Below are positions 1-8,583 of a stretch of DNA of 64,000 nucleotides, in pieces. Source of the stretch: Treponema sp. (lineage in GTDB: Bacteria > Spirochaetota > Spirochaetia > Treponematales > Treponemataceae); NCBI GenBank assembly GCA_022510865.1, contig JAFLSQ010000001.1, forward strand, positions 62,001-126,000, read 5' to 3'. Each line of letters begins with the position of its first letter. The first letter of the stretch is position 1. Position numbers and translations under genes: made by a program. The notes below the pieces were generated by a model. That model saw only the letters and a list, made by a program, of their open reading frames with translations, did not search any database and was not told the origin of the DNA.

Positions 1-690
1 ATTTGACTGCGTGTATTTGAGCACAATCAGCGAGATGATGAGATTGCGCTTGTCGTCCGAAGAGAGCGTCTTATTTTTTGTGACGATGTTCGACAGTGCC
101 GATTTCTCATCGATTTTTAAAAAATTGTGCCCCTGCTCGAATGTCACGCCAAAAACCTGCTTGCGCTCCAAGTCAGCGGGAACATAATCCGCATCAATCT
201 GAATGACGCAGTAATTTCCACCTTTTTTCGCCTTCAAAATCTCAAGCGCTTTCTGCGAATAGCCCGGCGCAATAATTCCGTCCGAGACTTCTTTTTTAAT
301 CAAAAGCGCGGTGGACTCATCGCACTCATCGCTCAAAGAAATGAAGTCGCCGAACGAGCTCATTCTGTCCGCACCGCGCGCACGCGCATACGCGCAGGCA
401 AGGGCGGTAAGCTCCACGCCGTCAGTAAAATAAATCTGCTTTAAAGTTTCGCTTAAAGGAACGCCGACGGCCGCACCCGCGGGACTGACGTGCTTAAAAC
501 TTGTGGCGGCAGGAAGCCCGGTCGCCTCTTTAAGCTCTTTCACAAGCTGCCAGCCGTTCAGCGCGTCCAGAAGATTGATGTACCCCGGCCGTCCGTTCAA
601 AACGGTGATGGGAAGCTCGCCGTTTTCCATAAAAACCCGAGCCGGCTTCTGATTCGGGTTGCATCCGTATTTCAATTCAAGTTCTTTCAT
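1..690 (-). CDS. purH: AICAR formyltransferase (PurH transformylase half), 3' end outside the window
   Basis: The protein would transfer a formyl group from 10-formyl-THF to AICAR, the penultimate step of IMP synthesis. The reading frame opens at an ATG (688-690) and stays open to base 1, giving the first 230 residues. It starts directly in transformylase-type sequence (KYGCNPNQKPA near the N-terminus, then SFKHVSPAGAAVG, then SFGDFISLSDECD, and SDGIIAPGYSQKALEIL). The IMP cyclohydrolase (MGS-like) domain that precedes this part in bifunctional PurH is absent. A separate PurO-type cyclohydrolase lies at 7825-8565, so the two activities appear to be split. No clear Shine-Dalgarno sequence precedes the ATG; a weak TACTAT hexamer lies 6 nt upstream. 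The family call is confident; the C-terminus cannot be seen. Confidence 0.88.
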   Translation of the reverse strand, partial: MKELELKYGCNPNQKPARVFMENGELPITVLNGRPGYINLLDALNGWQLVKELKEATGLPAATSFKHVSPAGAAVGVPLSETLKQIYFTDGVELTALACAYARARGADRMSSFGDFISLSDECDESTALLIKKEVSDGIIAPGYSQKALEILKAKKGGNYCVIQIDADYVPADLERKQVFGVTFEQGHNFLKIDEKSALSNIVTKNKTLSSDDKRNLIISLIVLKYTQSN

Positions 691-865
691 ATCAACATAG
701 TAATGCAAATCAGGATTTTTGGGTAGAGGCGCAGAATTTTTGACTGGCGATTGCCTGCCTGATTTTCAGCCCCGCTTTTTCCCGCTGATGACAACCGCCT
801 GTGATTTTTGAGCCACGCGCGCTTACATCACAAAAAATCGCCAGAGCGCAGTCCGCAGGAGTTTA
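691..865. other. Intergenic gap between purH and the YesL-like gene
   Basis: No gene is seen here. The stretch carries GATTTTC/GAAAATC-type motifs that recur in other gaps of the window. A 9-bp inverted pair (CTGGCGATT and AATCGCCAG) lies about 90 bp apart. No clear terminator is visible. Confidence 0.4.
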
Positions 866-1519
866 TCACTGGTTGATTGTTCCCGGAGTTCCCGTGCTGT
901 CTGGCGGACTGGTGTTTTTATCCAGCTGCTGGAAAATCCGTTTGGCAATGGCACTTATGGTGTAGATTATGAATTCCGGGCCGATGAACGCGCCCACTGC
1001 GAGCGTCACACGATTCCAGAAAATTATTGCGATTTCCAGAGCCACAAGGACGACAAGAAAAATTGTCCTGCCAAAGTACTGGACGCAAATCCCGAGCGAG
1101 TTTTTTATCATGTTTTTGAGGGTGTTGTCGTAGCGGGCAATCAGCGGATAAGCGTACAAATTTGTGGCAATCACAATCGCGGTGAAAAAAATCGCGCCAA
1201 GAATCGCGATAAAGCCAATGCCGTCCGCTTTTGCGACAACCTGCCAGATTAAAAATGCGGCGTAAACGCACGGTGCGGTAATCAGCCACATGAAAGTGCC
1301 CTGACGGAAATTCGCGCGGAACGCCTTGACGAACATCCGGGCAACATAGCCTTCTTCCTCGTCAACCATTTTGAGCGTGACGGAGAAAGCCGCGCAGGTT
1401 GCCGCGCCCACGGTAAAAACCGGCAGGCTGAATACGAGCCAGAGAATGTTCAGCACGAGCACGTCCATCGCGCGGTTCATAAACCGCCAGAACCCGCCGT
1501 TGATATTGAAAAGTCCCAT
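866..1519 (-). CDS. YesL-family (DUF624) membrane protein
   Basis: This 217-residue protein has the YesL pattern: a short N-terminal segment (FWRFMNRAMDVLVLNILW), then about five hydrophobic stretches, with a basic C-terminal tail. YesL-like proteins usually sit beside Lpl/Yes-type carbohydrate ABC transporters. Here it directly follows the solute-binding protein on the same strand. Their molecular role is not established; a link to assembly or regulation of the transporter is inference. A strong terminator (1551-1579) separates it from the upstream transporter genes, so it may be expressed separately or by read-through. No Shine-Dalgarno is evident before the ATG. Confidence 0.75.
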   Translation of the reverse strand: MGLFNINGGFWRFMNRAMDVLVLNILWLVFSLPVFTVGAATCAAFSVTLKMVDEEEGYVARMFVKAFRANFRQGTFMWLITAPCVYAAFLIWQVVAKADGIGFIAILGAIFFTAIVIATNLYAYPLIARYDNTLKNMIKNSLGICVQYFGRTIFLVVLVALEIAIIFWNRVTLAVGAFIGPEFIIYTISAIAKRIFQQLDKNTSPPDSTGTPGTINQ

Positions 1520-1543
1520 GCAGAAAATCTATCAGAATTTAAA

Positions 1544-1579
1544 ATAAAAAAACAGGCGGAAAGCAAGTTTCCGCCTGTT
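1544..1579 (-). terminator. Rho-independent terminator after the solute-binding protein gene
   Basis: A perfect 12-bp stem (arms 1551-1562 and 1568-1579, 5-nt loop) is followed on the minus strand by a T run (A run at 1546-1552 on the plus strand). It should end transcription of the sugar transporter genes just before the YesL-like gene. Confidence 0.88.
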
Positions 1580-1599
1580 CTGCAAGAAAAATCGCTGGT

Positions 1600-3297
1600 T
1601 TAGTTTGTAGCGGCTCTTTCTGCGGCTGCGCGTTTCTGCGCCTGCTCTGCGTAGAACGCCTCAAGGTCATCCCAACCGTAGGCTTTGCAATCAGAAATCA
1701 TTTTTGCAACGATTCTGTCGTAGTCCGCGTCAGAGGTTGCGTAAATCGCATTCCAAGAAGAAGTTTTGATTGCCTCGCAGACCTGTGTTTTCTTCATGTC
1801 AAGCTCGGTTGGAACCGGCTGGGCTGAATACAGTGTTCCGGGTGCAAGCTGATAGTTAAACTTCTGGAGGTATGCGTCCGGATTCGCCGCGCCTGCCCAT
1901 TCGCGCCAAGATTTCTCAATCGCGTACTGCGCGTCTTTTAGCTCTGAGGGCCAGAAGTAGCGGTTGTAAGTCTCGCCGTCTGTAAGCGGGTTTGTGGCAT
2001 CAACAGACCAAGTGATGTTGTTAATCTTGAATGAGCCGTCCATGAACGTTCCTTTGTACGGGGCGGGCATCTCGGTGTTGTTCTGGTCAGCCATCGCACG
2101 TTTTCCGAAGTCTGTCAGATACTGTTTTTTGCCCTTGATTTCCCAAGCAACGCCTTCCGGACCATACTGTGTGGTCAAGAAACCTTCCGGTGTGCAGAAC
2201 CAGTTGATGATTGCCATGCAAAGCTCAGGATAAGCGGTTTTTGCGCCGATAGACCAGATTCGCTCTGCGCCGTAAACGTTCTGTCCGTAAACAAGCGGAC
2301 GAGCATCTTTCGGGGCAACCGGATACATCGCTTTTCCCTGAGAGACATGAGTATCAGAATTGTATGTTCCGGAGCCCATCCAGTTAAAGATGTTCCAGAA
2401 CGCGGTTCCGTTCTGATAATCCTCAGACATTCCGTTGTATTTCTGTGTCAAAGAATCCGGGTCAACCAATCCCATCTGGAAAAGTTTGTTGTAGAATTTA
2501 AGACAAGCAAGGTACGGGCCATTCTCTTCCAGCGCACCGTGGAATTTTCCAGTTGACGGATCATAAAGACCGGTGTAGAACTCATCATAGCCGTAGTAGG
2601 CGGTCGCAAGTGCTTTGACGAACATGACCATATCGCCATCCCAGTCGTTGAACATAGAGACGCCGTAGGTTGTGTTGCCGTTGTCATCCTTGGGGCAGAT
2701 TTCTTTCATCTGCGCAAGAACATCGGCCAAATCATCAAGAGTGTTGATTTCGGGTGTGCCCAGCTGCTCATACAAATCAAAACGCAAATCCCAGGTGTAG
2801 AAGAACTGCTGCAAATCTTTTGGGGTTGTTGACACTCCGTGACCAAAACCGTGGAGCTTGTTGTCCGGGGAGACAAGGAACTTGTTTTTCTGCAATGCGA
2901 GCTTCATGTGCGCGTTGATGTAAGGACCGTAATTCGCAAGAAGATTGTCTTCCTCCCAGTCAAGCAGATAGCCGGCTCTGACCGCATTCTGATACTGCTC
3001 GCCGTCACTTCCCCAAATCACGAGGTCGCCAAGGTTCTCAGATTCCATGCGGGTCTGGTATGCGCCGCCAACATCCGGGATGATGTTCAGACGCACGTTG
3101 AATTTCTCCAGCATAATATCCGCGAACCAACCGGTTTGCAGTCCTGAATAATTCGCGAGCTGTGAGAATACATCCAGAGTGACTGTGTTCTCCGGGCGCA
3201 CACTTGCAGCCGCATCCTGCTTCTTTCCGCTACAGCCTGAAAAACAGACTGCCGCAACTGTCAGTCCCGCGACCGCCAGCATTTTTGAACGTTTCAT
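1600..3297 (-). CDS. Extracellular solute-binding lipoprotein of a carbohydrate ABC transporter (LplA-like)
   Basis: This is the substrate receptor of an oligosaccharide importer, probably anchored in a membrane facing the periplasm. The ATG at 3297 is chosen because AGGAGG (3309-3314) precedes it. The first residues then form a lipoprotein signal, MKRSKMLAVAGLTVAAVCFS, ending in a GC lipobox. The remaining roughly 540 residues have the family-1-like solute-binding look (TLDVFSQLANYSG, LGDLVIWGSDGEQYQ, YPELCMAIINWFCTPEGF). At 565 residues it matches the large LplA-type receptors. Two permease genes lie upstream on the same strand; no ATPase gene is nearby, as is usual when a shared MsmX-like ATPase serves several importers. 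The substrate cannot be read from the sequence. Confidence 0.9.
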   Translation of the reverse strand: MKRSKMLAVAGLTVAAVCFSGCSGKKQDAAASVRPENTVTLDVFSQLANYSGLQTGWFADIMLEKFNVRLNIIPDVGGAYQTRMESENLGDLVIWGSDGEQYQNAVRAGYLLDWEEDNLLANYGPYINAHMKLALQKNKFLVSPDNKLHGFGHGVSTTPKDLQQFFYTWDLRFDLYEQLGTPEINTLDDLADVLAQMKEICPKDDNGNTTYGVSMFNDWDGDMVMFVKALATAYYGYDEFYTGLYDPSTGKFHGALEENGPYLACLKFYNKLFQMGLVDPDSLTQKYNGMSEDYQNGTAFWNIFNWMGSGTYNSDTHVSQGKAMYPVAPKDARPLVYGQNVYGAERIWSIGAKTAYPELCMAIINWFCTPEGFLTTQYGPEGVAWEIKGKKQYLTDFGKRAMADQNNTEMPAPYKGTFMDGSFKINNITWSVDATNPLTDGETYNRYFWPSELKDAQYAIEKSWREWAGAANPDAYLQKFNYQLAPGTLYSAQPVPTELDMKKTQVCEAIKTSSWNAIYATSDADYDRIVAKMISDCKAYGWDDLEAFYAEQAQKRAAAERAATN

Positions 3298-3308
3298 TTT
3301 TCTTCGTT

Positions 3309-3314
3309 CCTCCT
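3309..3314 (-). promoter_or_regulatory. Ribosome binding site fixing the solute-binding protein start
   Basis: AGGAGG lies 11 nt before the ATG at 3297. It makes that start far more likely than the in-frame ATG 19 codons upstream. Confidence 0.85.
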
Positions 3315-3406
3315 GTTTAAGGCCGCAATGCGACCTTGATTCTATAGCAAGCAAAGCAATCGGGTTTGCACCGCAAACATCGATTTTTGGCTTTCCATAT
3401 TCGATT

Positions 3407-4309
3407 TTAACCCTTGACCGCGCCCAGCATCAGACCTTTTACAAAATATTTCTGCATGAACGGATAAACGCACAGAATCGGGATGGCGGTGACCATCGCG
3501 ACTGTATACTGAATTGATTTTGTGTTCAGCATTTCCTGACGCTGCGCCTCTGTAAGTCCGGTTGTCGCCGTGCCCATTGAAGCCGCAAGGTTCGATGACT
3601 GGTTCAGGTAAATGTACAGACGTTCCTGCAAAGTCTTGAGCTTCGGCGCACCGGACATCAAAATCAGGGAGTCCTGGAACGAATTCCAGTGGCCGACAGC
3701 GCACCAAATGGCGATGGTCGCCAGAATCGGTTTGGAAAGCGGCCAGATAATCTTGACGAAAATCGTCATATAAGACGCGCCGTCAATCTGCGCGCTCTCC
3801 TCCAGCTCCGCCGGAATTGACTCGATGTAGGTTTTTACCATGATGATATTATAGACGCTCACGATTCCAGGAATGATGTACGCAAGGAATGTGTTCGTAA
3901 GTCCGAGCATCTGCATTGTGGTGAACCATGGAATCAGACCCGCGCTGAAATACATCGTCACAATCATAAAGCGATAGCAGAACTTGCGATGCCACAGCTC
4001 ATTTTTTGTGACAAGATAGCCCACAAATCCCGATGCGGCAGTGCTCACAACTGTTCCAATCAGCGTTCTTGCCACCGTAACAATGAACGACGCGCCCAAG
4101 TCATGCACATCACGCAATGCAATGTAATTGCGCAGATGAATTCCTCGCGGATAGAAGTTTATCAATCCCTTTGCGACAAGGCCGTTGTCCGAGATTGTGT
4201 TTATGAAAAGATAATAAAACGGGAACACGCAGATGAGCGTGAACAGCCAGAAAAACAGATAGTTCAAAAAACTGAAAATTATGTCGTTTACGCCGTGTTT
4301 CTCTACCAT
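3407..4309 (-). CDS. Carbohydrate ABC transporter permease (LplC/YtcP-like)
   Basis: This 300-residue inner-membrane permease has about six hydrophobic segments. It carries the EAA loop that contacts the ATPase, seen as EESAQIDGASYMTIFVKIIWPLSKP around residue 190. The end, QKYFVKGLMLGAVKG, is typical of the LplC group. AGGAGG precedes the ATG. It lies 10 nt downstream of the larger permease and upstream of the solute-binding protein, so the three form one minus-strand operon. Confidence 0.92.
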   Translation of the reverse strand: MVEKHGVNDIIFSFLNYLFFWLFTLICVFPFYYLFINTISDNGLVAKGLINFYPRGIHLRNYIALRDVHDLGASFIVTVARTLIGTVVSTAASGFVGYLVTKNELWHRKFCYRFMIVTMYFSAGLIPWFTTMQMLGLTNTFLAYIIPGIVSVYNIIMVKTYIESIPAELEESAQIDGASYMTIFVKIIWPLSKPILATIAIWCAVGHWNSFQDSLILMSGAPKLKTLQERLYIYLNQSSNLAASMGTATTGLTEAQRQEMLNTKSIQYTVAMVTAIPILCVYPFMQKYFVKGLMLGAVKG

Positions 4310-4319
4310 GAAAATCCTC

Positions 4320-6497
4320 CTAGAAAATGCTTGAGCCGCGCACTATCTTTGAAATGCGGTTCGTCACGAACAGCAGCACGACGCTCACCAGAGACTTGAA
4401 CATACTCACAACCGTAGAGAACGGGATGTTGCTGCTTGAGCCTGCCTCAAACGTCAGCTGATAGACGTACAAATCCAGAACCTCAATTGGGCCTTTGTTC
4501 GTCGGATTTTTGAACACAAGATACTGATCCATTCCGTTGCTCAGAATGTTCGAGATTGAGAGAATCAGCAGGACGATGTACGTAGGAATCAGCTCCGGCA
4601 GCGTGATGTGCCAGATTTTCTGGAACCTGCCCGCGCCGTCAACTGTGGCGGCCTCATACAGCTGCTGATCAATTCCGGAAATGGCCGCGATGTACATAAT
4701 CGCGCTCCAACCAAGACCCTTCCACATTCCCCACATAAGCATTTTGAGCCAGATAAAGCTGTCGCCCATCAGCATATTTTTTCCCTGCGACCAAAATCCG
4801 CCATTAACCATCAGGCTGGATATGAAGCCCTCAGTTCCGAAAATACAGAACGCAATGGCATACACAAGAACCCAGGAAATAAAATTCGGGACTGTCGTGA
4901 GAGTCTGGATTACCCGCCTTGCCTTGGAATTTTTGATTTCTGCCAGGAACACCGCAAAAACCATCGGACACCAGCTGGTCAGAATGCCAAGGCCGCTCAT
5001 CGCAAGTGTGTTTCTGAGGACGCGCAGAATATCCGCACGGGTCGCCGCATTATTGAACGGCATTTTGAACCATTTGAAGCCGGCCCAGCGATCCATGTTC
5101 AACGCCTCGCCCGCCTGATAATCAAAGAATGCGTAACGCCATCCCCAGAGCGGAAGATAACTGAAAATGAACACAAGGATGAGGAACGGCAGGAGCATCA
5201 AAAACAGCTGGAACGGTGCCTCAATCTTGCACTTCTCGTCTTTTTCCGGCGCAGGAGTTTTTACGAACGAGACGAGCGTAAAGCAGAAAATTGCCAGAGA
5301 CAGGACGATGAACCAGATTGACCCGGACGGCTCAATCACATCAAGTTTGTCAACGTTCGGGCTTGCCGCGAACAAAGAGTACGCCCTCTGCAATCCGAAC
5401 ATACTCAGAAAAAGAACCGCGCTTCCGCCGAACAGCGTGAAATGCGCGTAGCGTTTAAGCCGATTGTTTCCAACAGACATACACGCGCCCACACCGCAGG
5501 CAATAGCGCCAAGACAGGCGAGCAGGCTGGACGCGAACGCAAGGTTCACGTAAGAATACGGAAGAAATCCGCGAACCAAAAGCCGCTGCATATTCTGCGT
5601 GTAAGTGCCGTATGAGAATCCCGAGGTAAAAAGCGAGACATTGCGGCTGATATTCGTGGAAATTCGCGCGGGGTTCACGCCCGGAATAAAAAGCAGGATA
5701 AAAATCAGAAGGGAAATCACGCGGAGCGCAACCTGGAACGGACGCTCTGAAAAAGACGACTGCGCGGATGAATCAGTTTTTTCTGTCACAACAAAATACA
5801 TCGTCATGGCAAAAGCAATCACGCTGAGCACAACAAAAATCGGAATGCCGCGCGGGGAAATCGCATTCTGCGCGAGCGCGTCCGAAGCAAGCGCGAACCT
5901 TGAGTGCGCCACGCCAAAGTTAATCATGCTGAGGCAGACGAGCGCAGAGCCTGCAAGGACGATTATCTGCCCGATTCTGCGGACTTTATTCGTGCCGCAC
6001 ACAAAAAACACGCCGAGCACACAAATCAGCACCGCCACAAAAGTAATGATGCTCGCGAGCCGGGCATATTCCAGCGCGGACGCAACTTCCGGATGCGCGG
6101 ACTTAAAAGACTGCCAGACTACGGAATACTTTTTTGCGTGGATATTCTCGGCAGCCTCGGATTGGGACTCACCCCCCCCCTCCCCCACCTCACCGGCGGC
6201 GGCAATCATGCTCGCGATTGAAGCGTAATAATCATCATAATCAGCGCCATCACTCAGAGAAAGCCCGGAAGATTTTTCATCCTCCGCCTTCTGCCCTGTG
6301 GCTGTCACAACTCCGCTTGTAAAACTTTTGAAATAAAAAGCGGATTTCAAAAGCGGAGTGCTCGCGCTGATGTCCTTGGAAATTCGAGCGGGGTTAATCC
6401 TGCCAAAAAAAAGAAGCACAACAAGAAGGATTACCGCGCCCCTGGCCGCATATTCAAAGGCCGTCTCCAGAATCTTTTTATAGTCAGTGATTTTCAT
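4320..6497 (-). CDS. Carbohydrate ABC permease (LplB-like) with a duplicated N-terminal membrane module
   Basis: The C-terminal part (about residues 455-725) is an ordinary LplB-type permease with the EAA loop EAATVDGAGRFQKIWHITLP. The first 450 residues are unusual. They contain two copies of a membrane module, each opening with NPARIS followed by an (I)S pair, then two or more hydrophobic spans, then a block reading GSALVCLSM in copy 1 and GSAVLFLSM in copy 2. Typical LplB proteins are near 300 residues, so this is an extended form. The start at 6497 (MKITDYKK) is preferred over an upstream ATG because a plausible promoter lies between them. A G9 run (6172-6180) falls in the loop of module 1. 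What the extension does is unknown. Confidence 0.85.
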   Translation of the reverse strand: MKITDYKKILETAFEYAARGAVILLVVLLFFGRINPARISKDISASTPLLKSAFYFKSFTSGVVTATGQKAEDEKSSGLSLSDGADYDDYYASIASMIAAAGEVGEGGGESQSEAAENIHAKKYSVVWQSFKSAHPEVASALEYARLASIITFVAVLICVLGVFFVCGTNKVRRIGQIIVLAGSALVCLSMINFGVAHSRFALASDALAQNAISPRGIPIFVVLSVIAFAMTMYFVVTEKTDSSAQSSFSERPFQVALRVISLLIFILLFIPGVNPARISTNISRNVSLFTSGFSYGTYTQNMQRLLVRGFLPYSYVNLAFASSLLACLGAIACGVGACMSVGNNRLKRYAHFTLFGGSAVLFLSMFGLQRAYSLFAASPNVDKLDVIEPSGSIWFIVLSLAIFCFTLVSFVKTPAPEKDEKCKIEAPFQLFLMLLPFLILVFIFSYLPLWGWRYAFFDYQAGEALNMDRWAGFKWFKMPFNNAATRADILRVLRNTLAMSGLGILTSWCPMVFAVFLAEIKNSKARRVIQTLTTVPNFISWVLVYAIAFCIFGTEGFISSLMVNGGFWSQGKNMLMGDSFIWLKMLMWGMWKGLGWSAIMYIAAISGIDQQLYEAATVDGAGRFQKIWHITLPELIPTYIVLLILSISNILSNGMDQYLVFKNPTNKGPIEVLDLYVYQLTFEAGSSSNIPFSTVVSMFKSLVSVVLLFVTNRISKIVRGSSIF
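6172..6190. repeat. Homopolymer tract: C9 then C5 on the plus strand (G runs in the permease coding strand)
   Basis: Nine C are followed by T and five more C within the coding region for a Gly/Glu-rich loop. A change of one base would shift the reading frame early in the permease gene. Confidence 0.85.
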
Positions 6498-6507
6498 ACC
6501 AATCTTT

Positions 6508-6557
6508 ATTTTATCACAAAATTCTGTAAAAACAATGATAATTTTAAACTTATCATT
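6508..6557 (-). promoter_or_regulatory. Candidate promoter and operator of the sugar transporter operon
   Basis: A -10 hexamer TAAAAT (6508-6513) lies 16 nt from a weak -35 TTGTTT (6530-6535). An 8-bp perfect inverted repeat (AATGATAA 6534-6541, TTATCATT 6550-6557) overlaps the -35 side. This suggests a regulator site, but the evidence is only positional. Confidence 0.4.
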
Positions 6558-6685
6558 AAAACACGCGCCGGGCATTTAAATCCTGATTTTTATTGCGATT
6601 TTTATGACCGTCCGCACCGCAAAATCCCCCGGACTGAATCCGATGCAAAACGGGAGACCGCAGAAAAATCGGTTGGCAAGAAAAA

Positions 6686-7795
6686 TCACTCTGCGTAATT
6701 CTTGAACATTGTCTTGAGGTTGTCCGCAATGAAAGTCGCGTTGCTCATGTGCACCGGGCGGTTTGCCAGAACTATGACAGAAAGTCCGCTGTCAAAATCA
6801 TAATAATTGTAGGAATTAAAGACGTTTGTGCTTCCCGCGTGGAACATCGCCTTGTTTTTGACGTAAACGCCGTAACCGTAAGAGTCCGTGGCAATCATCT
6901 GGCGCAGAGATTTTTTGCTGACGATTTTTCCGCCCGCAAAAAGCACGTTCCATTTGAACAAATCTGTGACGCTGGAATTAACATCACCGCAGCCGAGCGC
7001 AAGGCTTGCGGGAATGCTGTAATATCGGCCGTAGCGGTCATAGCCTTTTGTGTCGGTCTGCTGAAAACGCAGATTTGAGTGAGCCATCCCCGCTTTTTTA
7101 AAAATATTTTTCTGAATGTACTCCTCGTAGGGCAATCCGCTTGCCTGCTCCACAATTTTTGCGAGCAGATAATAATTTGTGTTGCAGTAAAAATACGTGC
7201 TGTTCGGCGGAGCCAAAAGAGGCGCGTCATAAAGATAAGTGAGCACGATTTCATCATCCAGAGGCTTGTTCTCAAGCTGATTTCTCTCAATCTGCCGGTA
7301 AATGCTGATTGGAAAAAACTCGTCCGCCTCGTTTATGTGGTCTGTCAGCCCGGAGCGCATCTTGAGCAGCATTTCCACAGTAATCTGATTGCCGTGCTCG
7401 TAATCCGGGAAAAACCGCGAGATTGGGTCAGAGACAGAAATCTTTTTTTGCTGAACCAGCTGCATGATTGCGGCGGCGGTCATCTGCTTGGAAATTGAGC
7501 CTGCCTCAAAAGTTGCGTTCAGAAAAATCACGCGGGATTTATCATCATTCGGGTCACAGCGGCCGAATCCCTTTGCGAAAATGATTTCCCTGCCTTTGCC
7601 CACAAGCACCGCGCCCTGAAAATGCAAATCTTGCAGATATGCGTCCGCGGCAAGAGTGAAGTCGCTGTAATGCGGATTTATAATCTGAGTGGCATCCCAG
7701 TCTTTTGATTTAAAACTGGCGCATCCCGCAAAAGAAACGAACAGGAAAACGGACGCGAGCTGAAAAAGAAATCTGTGCAAAGATTCAGTTTTCAT
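6686..7795 (-). CDS. Serine hydrolase lipoprotein, beta-lactamase/PBP-like (class C fold)
   Basis: This is a penicillin-binding-protein-like hydrolase, likely lipid-anchored. The ATG at 7795 follows GGAGGTGAT and begins a lipoprotein signal ending in VSFAGC. The catalytic SxxK motif is SISK (in FEAGSISKQMTAAAI), the second motif is YCN (YFYCNTNYYLLAKIVE), and an HAG near the end (AMFHAGSTNVF) matches the third motif. At 369 residues it has family-typical length. Such proteins act as peptidases or esterases and the substrate is unknown. It lies 29 nt downstream of the PurO-like gene with no obvious functional link. Confidence 0.87.
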   Translation of the reverse strand: MKTESLHRFLFQLASVFLFVSFAGCASFKSKDWDATQIINPHYSDFTLAADAYLQDLHFQGAVLVGKGREIIFAKGFGRCDPNDDKSRVIFLNATFEAGSISKQMTAAAIMQLVQQKKISVSDPISRFFPDYEHGNQITVEMLLKMRSGLTDHINEADEFFPISIYRQIERNQLENKPLDDEIVLTYLYDAPLLAPPNSTYFYCNTNYYLLAKIVEQASGLPYEEYIQKNIFKKAGMAHSNLRFQQTDTKGYDRYGRYYSIPASLALGCGDVNSSVTDLFKWNVLFAGGKIVSKKSLRQMIATDSYGYGVYVKNKAMFHAGSTNVFNSYNYYDFDSGLSVIVLANRPVHMSNATFIADNLKTMFKNYAE

Positions 7796-7824
7796 ATCAC
7801 CTCCGTATAAAAATCCCCCGGAAT

Positions 7825-8565
7825 TTATTTGTTCTTGTTGATTATGCGCGTCTCGCACTTTCCGGTGGCAATGTCAATGTAGCGCACAAAAAGCGCGACT
7901 TTGTTGTCCGCGTCAAGCGCGCCCCAGATTTCATTGGTCAGGGCGTCAATGTCGCCGCGCAAAGAAAGCTTCACCGGCTCGCCCTCAAAACTTGGCGGCG
8001 GATTGCCGTCCTCCATGTAGGTGTGGATGTAATGACCCTCGCCGTCCTGCGGATTATCATAACTGAACGTGAAGCGCAACGTGTTCTGGGGATTCCCGCA
8101 GTCGCTTTTGAGCACAGAAAGCGCGTACCCGAATTTTCCGCCGTCAGTCTCCAGAAGTGATGAGATGCGCGGAGTGTAAAGCGGAGCGTCATGCTCGAAT
8201 TTTCGCGAGCGCAGAGACTGCTCAAAAGTGAGACCGTTTTTCAATCCCTCAAAAATTGTGTCGGTCTGGTCGCCGTTCGTGACAATCGTCCTCAGCGAGC
8301 CGCCTTCCCCAAGCGTTCGCACCGCCGCGTAGATTGTCAGGCTTATGTCGCCCGCAATCTTGCTCTCATCAAAAGGTTTTGTGCGGATTACCTCGCGGCC
8401 GTCCTCAACATCCGTGACAAAAATGCGGTTCCGGCTTCCCGCGCTGCGCCCCATCGTCCAGTACGCGGACACAGCGGATTTCCCGTCCTCTGATTTTCCC
8501 GCTATGATTCCGCGCCCGGGGTAACTTGTGCGCGAAAGCTCGTCTTTTACAGTCAGAATTGTCAT
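7825..8565 (-). CDS. purO: IMP cyclohydrolase, PurO-type (PF07826-like)
   Basis: The protein should close the purine ring of FAICAR to give IMP. It opens with YPGRGIIAGKSEDGK and AYWTMGRSAGSRNRIF, the signature of the archaeal-type PurO family, and its 246 residues fit that family. AGGAG sits 6 nt before the ATG at 8565, so the ATG two codons upstream is not used. It matches the missing half of the AICAR formyltransferase at 1-690, which lacks a cyclohydrolase domain. Together they would complete IMP synthesis. The symbol follows the archaeal enzyme; function is inferred from family resemblance and context. Confidence 0.82.
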   Translation of the reverse strand: MTILTVKDELSRTSYPGRGIIAGKSEDGKSAVSAYWTMGRSAGSRNRIFVTDVEDGREVIRTKPFDESKIAGDISLTIYAAVRTLGEGGSLRTIVTNGDQTDTIFEGLKNGLTFEQSLRSRKFEHDAPLYTPRISSLLETDGGKFGYALSVLKSDCGNPQNTLRFTFSYDNPQDGEGHYIHTYMEDGNPPPSFEGEPVKLSLRGDIDALTNEIWGALDADNKVALFVRYIDIATGKCETRIINKNK

Positions 8566-8583
8566 AATCATCTCCTGGCAAGA

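Noticed and set aside
4608-5321. Open frames on the plus strand inside the LplB-like permease
   Set aside because: They are antisense to well-supported permease sequence and have shadow-like composition.
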